Shown here one piece after another: positions 21,157 through 31,457 of a stretch of 33,356 nt of DNA (position 1 is the first letter of the stretch; each line of letters starts with the position of its first letter). Both the position numbers and the translations under genes were made by a program. The notes beneath the pieces were generated by a model. The model did not search any database. It saw only the letters and a program-made list of their open reading frames with translations, and was not told where the DNA came from. The DNA comes from Haplomitrium mnioides (taxonomy: Eukaryota; Marchantiophyta; Haplomitriopsida; Calobryales), in contig JBNGIS010020668.1 of NCBI GenBank assembly GCA_049999725.1, positions 1-33,356 of the forward strand, given 5' to 3'.

Positions 21157-21572
21157 TGTAGTAATGCAAACATAAGGTTAAACTAATTATAAAAAAATAG
21201 AGAGGAGTGAAGTAAGTGGTAGAGGGTCACTTTTAAGGTTGAGATAAGATTACTTGCCTTCAAAGTTACTTTCATAGTTTCAAGGTTGAAATTAGAAGTG
21301 ACTTCTAAGTAATTAATTTAGGGTTGAAATTGGAAGTGACTTGTAAGTGAAGAAAAAGGGATGACAGCTTCTTCTCTTGTATAAATAAAAGGGCTTTATA
21401 GTCCCTACTTCTCATTTTGGAGTTCATCTCAATTCAATTTGGCTCTTTGGTTGCTTAGTTTTGGATAGCACTCTTGGCTCTTGTTTGCTTATTGACCTTG
21501 AGTTTTGTAACTTTATTAGAGTTATCTTGAATTTGTTACTCATTTAGAAGTTGGTCTTTGAGTTCTTTTACA
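21157..21572 (+). repeat. family-1 element D, 3' LTR (416 bp)
   Basis: TGTAGTAATGCAAACATAAG ... TTCTTTTACA, same orientation and nearly the same length as 15191-15605. The TATA box TATAAATA is near 21380. It has clearly diverged from its partner by scattered substitutions, so the insertion is old. Confidence 0.85.
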
Positions 21573-21836
21573 TTGTATGATTAAAGAAACTTTTATTGCT
21601 TTGAACATTGAAATTATTAATTGCAATGTTGCTCATGTTCTACAATTCTTAATCTTGCAACCTCATTCTAGACACTTCCAATTATATGATGTTTGTAATA
21701 CTCTAGTCAATCTACAATATGAGGAGACTTATACAAAATAAAAATTGTGCAACTCCAAACTTTGGCATAAGTGAAACATAATAAAAGAATGGTAGATCAA
21801 ATTCTATTACTTTAAAAATGAAATCAAAACTAAAAT
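21573..21836. other. spacer between element D and the lone LTR
   Basis: No family recognised; a short open stretch (ILQPHSRHFQLYDVCNTL) has no domain I can name. Confidence 0.35.
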
Positions 21837-22232
21837 TGTAAAAGAACTCAAGAACCAAATCCAAATGAGTAAGAACTCAAAGTGAACTCTAATAGAGTTC
21901 TTCAACCAAAAACAACTCAATGCTCAAACTAAGACCAAGAGTGAAAGCAAAAGCCAAACAACCAAAGAACCCAAGTGATTTGAAAGGAACTCCAAAGTGA
22001 GGAGTGGGGCTAAGAAACCCTTCTATTTATATGAGAGAAGAGGGAGGGGGTTGTCATTCCTCTTTCTTCACTTACAAGTCACTTCTAATTTAAACCCTAA
22101 AAGTGATTCTCTACTAAAAGTAACTTTGAAGGTAGGTAATCTTATCTCAACCCTAAAAGTGACTCTCTACCACTTCCTTCACTCCTCTCTATTTTCTTAT
22201 AAATAGCACAATCTTATACTTGTACTAGTACA
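21837..22232 (-). repeat. family-1 solo LTR (396 bp)
   Basis: Minus strand TGTACTAGTACAAGTATAAG ... GTTCTTTTACA. It shares GTGACTTGTAAGTGAAGAAA, a TATAAATAGAAG box and the family-1 end with the D and B LTRs. There is no PPT above it and no PBS below it, so it looks like a solo LTR. Confidence 0.75.
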
Positions 22233-22379
22233 AAAATGGTGGACTAATCATTGCACGAATATTTGCTTATCCATATACCATATTTGGATGCTAAAATTAT
22301 TAACATATATAGAAATTAGATGCAATATGAATCTATCTATCCTTCTTGTCAATCTATTCACAAATCTTTCAACATGAAA

Positions 22380-22818
22380 GCGAACCTCGCTTTAATACCA
22401 TTGTAAAAACAGCCAGCTAATTAGTAGCACATCAACATACACTTGTGCAAAGAAGATGAACTCAATGTGAAATGAAAAGAAAAAAAACAGAGATAGAGAT
22501 TTTCTACAAGTCTTTCAAAAATTTGAAATGAAGTAGAAAGGCCAAACCTTATATATTTATACTTCAATTACAAAACTTCACTAAGAAGTTACCTCAATCT
22601 ATAGAAACCTTTCATGGTCTTTTACTAGAACTTCTACAATCTTCTATGCTTGTGATGTTTTCTACAAGATTCTCTTCTAGAATCTTTGTCTATTTATAGA
22701 GATTTGTTGCAAGTCTTTTCAAACCCCCAAATGAAGGAGAAAAACCAAGCCTTCTCTATTTATACTTCAATTACAAAACTTTACTAGGCAGTCACTACAG
22801 TCTTTAAAGACTTTTCTT
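22380..22818 (-). mobile_element. third LTR-family fragment with PBS and internal duplication
   Basis: On the minus strand an LTR-like end TTTTTACA (to 22402) is followed by TGGTATTAAAGC (within 22380-22400), close to the tRNA-Met PBS. The LTR-like part (22402-22818) contains a block of about 190-205 bp twice: each copy has a CAAGTCTTTC/TTC stretch, an AAATGAAG.AGAAA stretch and TATTTATACTTCAATTACAA (about 22500-22600 and 22700-22790). No internal coding sequence is attached. The outer boundary is not certain. Confidence 0.5.
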
Positions 22819-23251
22819 TGTAAAAAAATCTCAAAGACCAAATACAAATGAGTAAGAACTCATAGTGAACTCTAATAGAGTTCTTCAACCAAAAGTAACT
22901 CAAGGTCCAAGCTAAGATAAAAGTGCAAGCAAAAACCAAGCAACCAAAGAACCCAAGTGATTCGAGAGGAACTACAGAATGAGGAGTAGGGCTAAGAAGC
23001 CCTTCTATTTATACAAGAGAAGAAGGTGTCTGCCCTCTTTCTTCACTTACAAGTCACTTCTGATTTCAGCTCTAAATGTGACTCTCTACCAAAAGTGACT
23101 TTGAAAGCAAGTAGCCTAAAAGTGACTCTCTACGAAAAGTGCCTTCAAAGGCAAGTAATCCAATCTTAACCTTAAAAGTGACTCACTACCACTTCTTTCA
23201 CTCCTTTCTATTTTCTTATAAATAGCACAACCTTATGCTTGTACTATTACA
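22819..23251 (-). repeat. family-1 element B, 3' LTR (433 bp)
   Basis: Minus strand TGTAATAGTACAAGCATAAG ... to TACA at 22819. It contains duplicated AGTCACTTTT.GG / AGAGAGTCAC blocks, so it is longer than other family-1 LTRs. The TATAAATAGAAG box is near 23003-23014. The PPT GAAGATGGGGATTA (23252-23268 region) precedes it. Confidence 0.8.
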
Positions 23252-23345
23252 TAATCCCCATCTTCTAGTCGATGACATCCTCGTCATTGCCACAACTTTC
23301 AAAAATTTTAGTAACTTCTTGAGCATTATCAAGATTTGAAGAAGG

Positions 23346-23684
23346 TTACCAAGTAGCATCATGAAGTGGATAGTCTTTCCACGAAACCTTGTATTGAACT
23401 TGTAGATGCCGACCTCGTTTGATAACTCTTTTCACCAAAATGCAGTCTACTTCAAATTCTTCATGATCATAAAAAACAATGGCCAGAGGAGGAAGTTGAA
23501 CACGATTTGGAAAAGAAAATGGAATAGGAATAAAAGACTTAAGTTTGGATACATGGAATATGAGATGAATCTTCATATGAAGAGGAAGATCAAGTTTATA
23601 AGCAACGGGAGAAATAACATGAGAAATAGAGAAAAGACCAATCCAAGCAGGAGATAACTCATGGACTTGAGTATTTAAAGACAA
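23346..23684 (-). pseudogene. integrase C-terminal region and chromodomain of element B
   Basis: 112 open codons: VAYKLDLPLHMKIHLIFHVS and KLKSFIPIPFSFPNRVQLPP, then the chromodomain EFEVDCILVKRVIKRGRHL and VQYKVSWKDYPLHDATW. The usual WKGYP is WKDYP, and the aromatic-cage tryptophan is kept. It extends upstream through VLGDQ-like sequence to the integrase core with frame breaks. Confidence 0.8.
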
Positions 23685-23699
23685 TAGAAGATTATGAGT

Positions 23700-24360
23700 G
23701 GATAATATAACTTGGTCACCTAAAATATAAGAGCAATCACGATGATGTTTATCGACAAATTTTTTTGCCGAATTTGAGCAATAGCAAGATGGTTTCGGGC
23801 ATCTTGCAAAGAGGAAGATAAATGAGACAAAAAGGTAGAAAGATTGGGAACATTGGAAGATGAAGGAGAAAGCAAACCATTGGGAACAAGAGGATGTTGA
23901 CCAAAATTAAGAAAGAAAGGAGAAAATCTAGTACTTACTTATTTGGAGTTGTTGTATGCAAACTCCACATCTGGTAAAAAACTATCCCAATCTGTATGAT
24001 GAACATTGATAAACGCTCAAAGCATATCCTCCACATTGCGATTTGCCCATTTGGTTTGCCCATCGGTTTGAGGATGATACTCTGTAGACATAGATAGTTT
24101 GGTACCCAAAAGTGTGAATAACTCTCGCTAAAACTTCCCAGTGAATCATAGATCTCTATGAGATATAAGTACATTTGACATTCTATGATATTGAAGATTG
24201 TATCAAAAGAAATCTTTGCCAATTGTGGAGCATCCATCGTATCCACTGTCGGTGCTAGATGAATTTGCTTGCTTAGCTTATCCACAAACACCACAATGGT
24301 CGTAAACCCATGAAACTTGGTTGGAAGCAAAGTGATCAGATCCAAACTTACATGTTCTCA
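23700..24360 (-). pseudogene. integrase core of element B, broken
   Basis: MDLITLLPTKFHGFTTIVVF keeps the first catalytic Asp. The second Asp block reads SYRDL followed by a stop (usual SDRD). The block with the catalytic Glu ([27 protein letters not shown]) is kept. Then come HTDWDSFLPDVEFAYNNSK and PLVPNGLLSPSSSNVP. Stops and shifts make it non-functional. Confidence 0.75.
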
Positions 24361-24672
24361 CCAAGTTGTAGAAATCGATAATGGTTGTAGAAGACCAATT
24401 GGTTTTTGATTTGAAGCCTTGTTTTGTTGACAACTTTCACAAGAATGAACAAAGCCACGAACATCTCGAGCTAGATTTGGCCACCACCAAGTCTGTTGAA
24501 GCAACTCTATAATCTTATCTACTCCAAGATGCCCAGAAATCGGAATGTGATGTGCTTCTTGTAAACGTGCCATTCGAAGCATATCATCTTGTGGAACATA
24601 TATTTGATGGTCTTGATAGAGAATACCATTCCGAATGGAAAAGGTATGATACTCACTATCTTGGACCGCCAA
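24358..24672 (-). pseudogene. integrase zinc-binding domain of element B
   Basis: EAHHIPISGHLGVDKIIELL and FVHSCESCQQNKAS give an intact H-x-H...C-x2-C set. Upstream RNGILYQDHQIYVPQDDMLR is the usual linker from RNase H. It is continuous with the integrase core through PIGLLQPLSIS. Confidence 0.8.
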
Positions 24673-24779
24673 ACGTGGTCTAGCAAGAGTAAAGAAAGCG
24701 TCTTCTTGTAAATTTTGTCCAAAGTTGTCATTGGTTGCTTCATTAAGATGTAATATACTAGCATTTGCTATCTCTAGTA

Positions 24780-25370
24780 TATTTATTCAATGATCCAGCC
24801 TTCGAGACAATGGATCAAGAATAATGTGAAACCTTCCCAACTTGTACTCCAACTTGAAATCAAAGAGTTGTAGTTGATCTTCTCATTGATAATGACAACT
24901 TGTTATATTTTCCAAGTGGATTGCTTGAAGCAATGGCTTGTGGTCTGTGCACATAAGTATGGTTTCCCCAAAAGATAGTGTCTCCACACCTTGGTAGCAT
25001 AAACCATTGCTAATTGCTCTCAATCTTTTGCAGAATAATTTCTCGCCGTTGCATTCAATCGACGTGACATAACGGGAATTGGATGAAGTCCATCCTCAAA
25101 CTCTTGCTATAAAACTGCTCCAATAGCAAAATTAGAAGCATCAAAATCAACTATACAATGCCTATTTGGATCATATGGTTGTAGAATTGGACGAGATGTC
25201 ACGGCATCCTTGAGTTATTGAAATGCCACTTGCTCCTTGGTCGTCCATTTGAACTTTGAATCCTTCCCTAGTAAATTTGTAAGCGGTGCAACAATATGAG
25301 CATAGTAATGAATGAATCTTTGATAAAAACTTGCTAATCTATTACAAGCTCAAACATCCTTTGTATCATT
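24780..25370 (-). pseudogene. RNase H region of element B, heavily decayed
   Basis: Scattered pieces in changing frames match the family: an FDAS.FAIGAVL-like segment, PVMSRRLNAT, and KDCEQLAMVYATKVWRHYL. Stops are frequent, so borders are approximate. Confidence 0.55.
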
Positions 25371-25379
25371 CGGTGTTGG

Positions 25380-26035
25380 CTACTCTACAATAGCCTTAGT
25401 TTTCTCTTCCTCCATCTTGATGCCATCCGTAGACACTTTATGCCCTAGATAAGTCACCTCTTGCTTCCAAAACTCACACTTAGACTTCTTGCAATAAAAC
25501 TTCCAATTGCGTAGTCGTTGTAGTACCTTCTTGAGATTAACACGATGCTCAACTTCACTTTTACTAAAAATAAGAATATCGTCCAAAAATACCAACACCA
25601 ACTTATCCAATAACCCTTTAGAAACTTAATGCATTTGATCCATGAATATTGTTGGAGCATTAGTAAGACCAAATGTAAGAGCCTTCCACTCAAAATGCCC
25701 ATACCTTGTGCGAAAAGCTGTCTTTGATATATCACTTGGCTTGATTGGAATTCGCCAATAGCTACTTCAAAGATCCAACTTAGAAAAGAATTGTGCACCA
25801 CTCAATTGATCCAAAAAATCATCAATACGAGGTAAAGTATATGCATTCTTCACTAGTTCATTGTTCAATCCTCGATAATCTATACAAAGACAAAATCCAC
25901 AATCTTTCTTTTGTACAAAAAATATCAGAGCTCCCTAAAGAGACGTATTGTATTGAATGAAATCCTTCTTAAGAAGATTTGTCAATTTCTTTTGAAGCTC
26001 ATCTAATTCTTGTGGTGATAAGCCGATATCTAGGT
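25380..26035 (-). pseudogene. reverse transcriptase of element B
   Basis: Pieces in order: [59 protein letters not shown], then an open 76-codon part beginning MDKLVLVFLDDILIFSKSE and continuing to YLGHKVSTDGIKMEEEK. The catalytic Asp pair (FLDD) is kept, unlike elements A and C. At least one stop (after IFMDQMH) and frame breaks remain. Confidence 0.8.
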
Positions 26036-26640
26036 CAATTATAATGAGTGTTTCCCGATATAAACTCATTCAAAAAAGGCATTCGTCGACTGTTTGATAA
26101 CCTCTTTGGCAAATCCTCTGGAAACACATCCGCAAAATCTTTCAAAATATCATTTATCAATAACGTAGGTGCACTTTTTCCTCCCTCCTTACTCAACTTC
26201 AGGATAGGCTTAATCAAAATAGCAAAGATATGCAACTCTTGTTCCACTCAATTAACATGCTGAACTGATTTAAGCTTCTTCGCTAATGGTGTTGAACACC
26301 CAAAAAAACTCTTACCTTGTAAAGTAACTTGAATTTGTCATTTTGCTTAATCAAATTGAGTGGATCTATCTTCAAGCCAAGACAATCCTAAAGTGATGTC
26401 AAATTGTACAAGTGCAATAACAAATTGTATAGATTCCGTAAACTCTTTTCCAATCCTTAGAAGAAATGGATTTTGAGAGCAAAACACATCATGATTTTAG
26501 CCATCAACCATAGCCACAACACTCTCTTTTATAAGCCTATACTTTGCTTTGATTATCTTAACAAAACATAGCGATATAAAATTTTCAGAACTCCCACTAT
26601 CCACGAACATTTTACAAGAGTGCTCCTCAATCATACCATA
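26036..26640 (-). pseudogene. protease and pre-RT linker of element B, truncated
   Basis: The protease piece CKMFVDSGSSENFISLCF (from about 26635) keeps the D-S-G triad and is followed by VVAMVDG. The linker near RT has LINDILKDFADVFPEDLPKR. The open frame runs into the neighbouring LTR at 26641, which is a junction and not coding. Confidence 0.7.
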
Positions 26641-27218
26641 TGTAACGCTACTTATATACACACAAGTTAGCACAAACATATACAAGAGAAATGCACAAGG
26701 ACTTCAAAAACCCATAAGGTAAGAGATGCCAAACAAGACACTCTCCTTTCTTTATATACTTGATAGAAAGCTCCTTGCTTACATAGGGGGAGGAACCTTA
26801 TTGGTTCCTTTTCTATCCTCTTCTAATTGGACCACTCTTTTCTCTCTCACTCTGATTGGACCACCTTTTACTTTTATTCTCCTTCTACCAGGTGTCCTTA
26901 TCTTTAGAACCTTCCATCTCTCTTTAATTATCCTTCTACCACGTGTCTTTATCTTTATCTCTTTAATTCTCTTTCTGCCACATGTCTTTATCTTTAGAAC
27001 CTTCTCTTTACTTTAATTCTCCGCTTGCCACGTGTTTTTATCTAGACTCCCTCTTTCACTTTAATTCGTTGACTTTCTCTCCTCTTGCCACATGTCCAAT
27101 TCTTTATAATAGCAATCACTTTTTGCTACTCTAACTTAGTAATATATTTCTAGACATAGTTGATACTATATCTTACATCATTTTTTGTCATAACTTGCTA
27201 AAGTTAGTGATCATTACA
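26641..27218 (-). repeat. family-2 element C, 3' LTR (578 bp)
   Basis: Minus strand TGTAATGATCACTAACTTTA ... GCGTTACA. It shares TATATAAAG (near 26750-26758) and repeated CACGTG-containing GCCACGTGT.TTTATCT blocks with the LTR at 19810-20347. It contains three to four repeats of a CTTTAATT..CTTCTGCCA-type unit. A purine-rich TTCAAAAGGAT (27219-27230) precedes it as PPT. Confidence 0.8.
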
Positions 27219-27234
27219 ATCCTTTTGAACAACT

Positions 27235-27935
27235 CTTTTTAATATGCAACGTCCTCGTTGTGAGGAGGAGAGTTCTCAAAAGAGTGGACAAGTGTGGAGA
27301 CATTAGCCAAATTCTCCAAGGGCTCCCAAGTAGCTTCACAAAGAGGATAATCTTTCCAACAAACCAAATATTCCACAATCTCATGACGATTGCGGCGCCG
27401 CATACGTTTCTTCAAGAGTTGTTCAACCTCATACTCTTCATGACCATCAATAAGCTCATGTGGCGGAGAGGATACTTAGGTGCTGGTAAAAGAGGTAGAG
27501 TGAGGAACAAAAACTCAGAGTATAGAGACATGAAAGATAGGATGAATCTTCATGTGAGGAGGTAAAACCAACCGATATGCAGCTTCTCCAATGCGAGAAA
27601 CAGATAGCAAAAGGACCAATAAAACAAGCACTAAACTTACGCAAATGAAGCAACAAAAGATTGGACGTGGAGAGCTAGACTTGGTCACCTACAGCAAAGG
27701 TCACCTCTCGACGATGAGTATTAGTGTATTGTTTTTGTCGGTTACGAGCAACTTCCAGCTTTTCCTTAGCTTGTTGAATTTTGTGGTGTAGGCAATGAAG
27801 AAAATCATCAACGACTAGTCTCTTAGAGGTTGACGGTGATGCATGTTGAAGACTAGAGATCATGGTTGGATGCTCACCATATATCAAAAAGAAAAGTGTG
27901 GTGCGTGTAGAACTGTTGATGGAGTTATTGTACAA
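27235..27935 (-). pseudogene. integrase C-terminus and chromodomain of element C
   Basis: The part at 27675-27935 reads LFFLIYGEHPTMISSLQHA, DFLHCLHHKIQQAKEKLEVA and RNRQKQYTNTHRREVTFAVG. Later pieces in other frames give YRLVLPPHMKIHPIFHVS and a chromodomain remnant with a VEYLVCWK-like strand and LGSPWRIW out of frame. Frame breaks are frequent. Confidence 0.7.
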
Positions 27936-28043
27936 GAACTCTACAAGAGGTAGTAGCCAGTCTCATTCCTCTTGTTCTTCCAAAGTAAAAGCTCATAATA
28001 TATCTTCAATGGTACAGTTGGCTCATTCAGTTTGACTATCAGA

Positions 28044-28622
28044 TTATGGATGATAAGTAGTAGACATAGCTAGTTTGGTATTGAGAAGACCAAATATAAT
28101 ATGCCAAAACATGTTGGTGAATTGAGTGCCTCGATTCGAAATAATAACTTTGGAAATACCATGATGAGAGTAGATTGCCTCCAAATAAAATTGTGCTAGC
28201 TCAGGTGTTGTCACTAATTTGGTAGTTGGACGAATATGAATCATTTTGCTAAGCTTGTCCACAAAAACAACAATAGCATCATAGCCCATAGAAATACGAG
28301 GTAGCTCACATATAATATTCATACTCACATGCTCCCATCGGTGATTGGGGATAGGTAGCGGTTGCAACAAGCCTCCTCGTTTAAGGTTGGTAGCCTTGTT
28401 TTGTTGACAAGCCAAGAAACTTCGAACATATTCTGCCACATCGTGATGTATTTTAGGCCAATAATAAACTCGTTGAAGATTGTCCAAAGTCTTCTCAACT
28501 CCAACATGGCCTCTCACTGCAGAATCATGTGCTTCATATAAAATTTTAGAGTGAAGCTTAACATTATTGAGAACCCATACCTTATCTTGGAAGAAAATCA
28601 ATCCTCTCACTTCTTTCACCAA
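28044..28622 (-). pseudogene. integrase N-terminal and core domains of element C
   Basis: 192 open codons. The zinc domain has EAHDSAVRGHVGVEKTLDNL and RSFLACQQNKA, where the first Cys of the pair is Phe. The core has IICELPRISMGYDAIVVFVD and ISNRGTQFTNMFW. All three catalytic positions appear replaced (MN for MD, SNRG for SDRG, and no Glu in the FWHIIFGLLNTKL block), so it is inactive although the frame is open. Confidence 0.8.
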
Positions 28623-28759
28623 CTTCTTTTGTTATGCGGCAATGATCTCTTCATTTGTTTTTACTGCAGCCAACATTTCTATCCACTAAGTAGGATGAAT
28701 TGTGATTTCAAACATGATCTTGAGTTGAGGCATGCATGTTAAGGCATCTGCAATCTGAT

Positions 28760-29180
28760 GTTTTCCTTCTACATAAACCATCTTCATATGGAACCATTGT
28801 CGCCCCTCCGTCTATCAAATCTGCCTTTTTGAGAGCTCTTTTTGAGTTTCTAGATAGATTAGAGGCTTATGATTGGTTTCGACCACAAACTTCTTATCTC
28901 TAAGACAGTGCTTCCAATGCTTGGTAGATAATACAATCGCCAATTCTTCACGTTCTATGGTGTGGTAATTTTACTCTACATCGTTTAATTTTCTAGAAAA
29001 GAAGGCAATAGGATGCCAATCATCCTCCTATTCTTGTTGCAAGACTCCACCTATGGCTTTTCCTCATGCATCCATCGAAAGTTTGATTGGTTATTTGGAA
29101 TCATACTATTTAAGAATAAGAGCATGAAGAAGTGATTTCTTCAATGCTTGAAATGCCAACTCTTTTGTAGCCTCCCATGT
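28760..29180 (-). pseudogene. RNase H domain of element C
   Basis: PIKLSMDA, GKAIGGVLQQE, WHPIAFFSRKLNDVE and YHTIEREELAIVLSTKHWKH are in order, with several stops between them. It matches element A closely. Confidence 0.7.
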
Positions 29181-29930
29181 CTACGTATGACTTTTCTTGA
29201 GCAAGTTGGTCAATGGTTCTGCTATTTGTACAAAACCTTTCACAAATTGATGATAAAACTCGGTTAGCCCCAAAAATCCTCTTAGTTGTGTGTGATCACT
29301 ATGTGCTTCCCACTTCTGAATTGCCTCTACTTTCTCATCCATAATCTGGATTCTTGATGCACTCACATGATGACCCAAGTAGTCCTCCTCCCTTTTCCTA
29401 ATTTCACATTTTGACATCTTCACATATAGCTTGTGATTTCGAAGTACATTTATTACCGTACGAAGGTGTTGTTGATGCTCTTGAAGATTCTTGCTGTAAA
29501 TGAGAATTCATCCAAAAAGACAATGGCAAACTTATCCAAATAAGATCAAAAAATGTTATTCATAAGACCTATAAATGTGGCAAGAGCATTAGTTAATCCA
29601 AAAGACATAACAAGGTATTCAAAATACCCATATCGACTTTGAAATGCTCTTTTTTGCACATCATCTTCTGCAATTCGGATTTGATTATATCTGTTTTTCA
29701 AATCTAACTTTGTGAAGTAATTTGCACCTTGAAGTTGATCAAACAAATCATCTATTCTAGGTAACGGATATTTATTTTTCACCGTTTGTTGGTTGAGTGC
29801 TCGATAGTCAATACACATTCTCATACGTCCATCTTTTTTTTTACAAATAATATTGGTGCACCATAAAGAGATATGCTTGGCTGAATGAACCCCTTCTCCA
29901 ACAACTCAGTAATATGATATTTACATTCCT
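29181..29930 (-). pseudogene. reverse transcriptase of element C
   Basis: It starts [20 protein letters not shown], then [53 protein letters not shown] and [15 protein letters not shown]. The active site reads VFLDE (usual FLDD). The C-terminal part (29181-29423) has MSKCEIRKREEDYLGHHVSA and GFLGLTEFYHQFVKGF. Its upstream end is the inversion breakpoint near 29930. Confidence 0.8.
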
Positions 29931-30545
29931 CAAGACGAGCAAGTTGTGTAAAGCGAAGGTTTATAGAGGAAGCCACATGGTAGGTATCGTAGAAGGATGG
30001 GTATATCGGATGGAACTTCATATGTCTTATTATCCGCATGCGTCAGATTCGGAGAAGGGGTTATTTGCAAGATCATTTTTAACAGAGCACGCATCTATTT
30101 GGCTACAAGGATGGGAGCGACAAAAAAATGCACAAGGAGAGAAACTTTTGTGGAGCAACCTTATAGAAGGCTTATTACAAAATTTCAAAGCGGTCGACTC
30201 TATATTAACCACAAGAACTAAGCTTTGGGAATTAGAGTAACAAGACAGCGTTGCAAGGTACATTGAAGAGTTTCGAAGCCTACAAGTCCAAATTGAAGAC
30301 TTGAGTTCAGCCGAGACCCTCGACAAATTTTTGCAAGGATTAGAAAGGAAGATTCGAGGGGAAGTTATGATGCGCAATCCAAAGGATGTTAACGAAGCCA
30401 TATCATTTGCTCAAATAATTGAAGGAACATTGAGGATTGTGCAAACAGGAGGGAATTATGGCCCAATGCCTATGGAGTTAGGACATATTAGAAGAAAGAT
30501 TTCAATCGCCCCAATCAACAACCAAGAGGACCACACAATGCTATA
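29931..30545 (+). pseudogene. gag capsid region of element C (inverted block)
   Basis: SEKGLFARSFLTEHASIWLQ, GWERQKNAQGEKLLWSNL, LLQNFKAVDSILTTRTKL, VARYIEEFRSLQVQIEDLSS and ETLDKFLQGLERKIRGEVMM. It matches the minus-strand gag of element A, including the segment MVGIVEGW upstream. There is one stop after KLWELE (30238-30240) and another at 30544. Confidence 0.75.
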
Positions 30546-30581
30546 GAAAAAAGAATTGAAGAAAGACGAGAAACACGAGCA

Positions 30582-30623
30582 TGTTGTAATTGTGGGCAAA
30601 TATGGCATATTGCACCGAAATGT
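30582..30623 (+). pseudogene. CCHC zinc knuckle of gag, element C
   Basis: In the frame after 30545 the sequence is RETRACCNCGQIWHIAPKC, a complete C-x2-C-x4-H-x4-C nucleocapsid knuckle that binds RNA. The usual Gly before His is Trp. It lies one frame away from the capsid part, so a frameshift separates them. Confidence 0.75.
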
Positions 30624-30784
30624 AGAGTAGTACGACATAATCAAGAGCGAGTATTTCGATGACCTCTTCATAATGTCAATAATGGAGAAGAAGAGGAATG
30701 TCAGGGAAATGAGAGGCACTAGTAAAAAAACCTCGTAGTTTTGCTGGGACAAAGAAGAAAGGCGAGGAAAGGTTTCAACAAAAG

Positions 30785-31096
30785 CAAATATACTATATAG
30801 AAAAACAAAAAAATGGAGGACTAATTATGGTTGATGGATGGATGGAAGGATCGGCAATAAGAGTTTTGGTGGACTCTGAAGTGGAAGAAAATTATCTATT
30901 ACGAGCGATAGCCTTGAAGTTGAAATTGCCAATTGAAAAGGAAGAGCACGAGGTGGTTGAAATGGCAAATGGCCAAAGTGAGCCCATTGAACGTTTGTCT
31001 CAAACTATAGCTCTACATATGGGCAACTATAAAGAGAATTTGGAATGGAAGATCACAACATTGGCGAGATATGATGCGATTCTTGGAATGAAATAG
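30785..31096 (+). pseudogene. protease region of element C (inverted block)
   Basis: MVDGWMEGSAIRVLVDSEVE has D-S where the active site is usually D-S-G. It continues LKLPIEKEEHEVVEMANGQS, EPIERLSQTIALHMGNYKEN and ITTLARYDAILGMK, then a stop. Same order and spacing as element A. Confidence 0.7.
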
Positions 31097-31457
31097 CTAC
31101 AAAGATATAACTCGCAAGTAGATCGGCGTAAGAAGACACTCATGACTTCTCAATGGAAGATTCGGCGAGAGAGAGTATGACCTTATTCGAGGCACCTACT
31201 ATTATATGTGATTGAAGCACATTCAATCAAAAAACAAGATACAATGTTTTTGAGACTCATACGTGAACTCACAATTGAGAAAGAGAACTCAAAGCAGAAA
31301 GTTCCCCATGATCTTCAAGGTATTTTGAAGGAGTTTCACAACGTCTTTCCCAATGATTTACCCCATGGATTGCCGCCAAAACGATACATTGATCACAAGA
31401 TTGAGGTTATTCCAGGAAGTATTCCACCATGTAAAGCACCATATCGATTGCCTCCTC
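31097..31457 (+). pseudogene. pre-RT linker of element C (inverted block)
   Basis: SIKKQDTMFLRLIREL, KVPHDLQGILKEFHNVFPND, DHKIEVIPGSIPPCKAPYRL, ending PP at about 31456 where methyltransferase-like sequence on the other strand begins. Conservation with A and B ends abruptly there. Confidence 0.7.

Larger units (their letters stand above)
22819..26640 (-). mobile_element. family-1 chromovirus element B, 5'-truncated
   Basis: Minus-strand order: protease remnant, RT, RNase H, integrase, chromodomain, PPT, 3' LTR (22819-23251). It is cut in the protease by the 3' LTR of element C at 26640/26641; gag and 5' LTR are absent. It is the best-preserved copy of family 1 but has many stops. Confidence 0.8.
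26641..31457 (-). mobile_element. family-2 chromovirus element C, rearranged
   Basis: Minus-strand RT, RNase H, integrase, chromodomain and 3' LTR occupy 26641-29930. The gag, protease and pre-RT part (29931-31457) lies on the plus strand, head to head with the RT. The plus-strand part ends in APYRLPP and the minus RT starts [12 protein letters not shown], which are adjacent in a normal copy, so one inversion explains the layout. The 5' LTR and gag start are missing. Confidence 0.75.

Noticed and set aside
25454-25801. 115-codon minus-strand open frame.
   Set aside because: It overlaps the reverse transcriptase of element B in another frame; the RT frame carries the recognisable motifs.
28044-28622. 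Possible functional integrase because 192 codons are open.
   Set aside because: The catalytic D, D and E positions and one zinc-binding Cys appear replaced, and the flanking pol regions are full of stops.
29931-30020. Sequence after the inversion breakpoint reads like a continuation of the methyltransferase (GTSKL...VYRGSHMVGIVE after DLCSGS).
   Set aside because: Element A has homologous sequence at the same place in its gag (about 18880-18975, minus strand), so this is retroelement gag and the resemblance is chance.
30030-30401. 123-codon minus-strand frame.
   Set aside because: It is antisense to the gag of element C and matches nothing, whereas the plus strand aligns with gag of element A.
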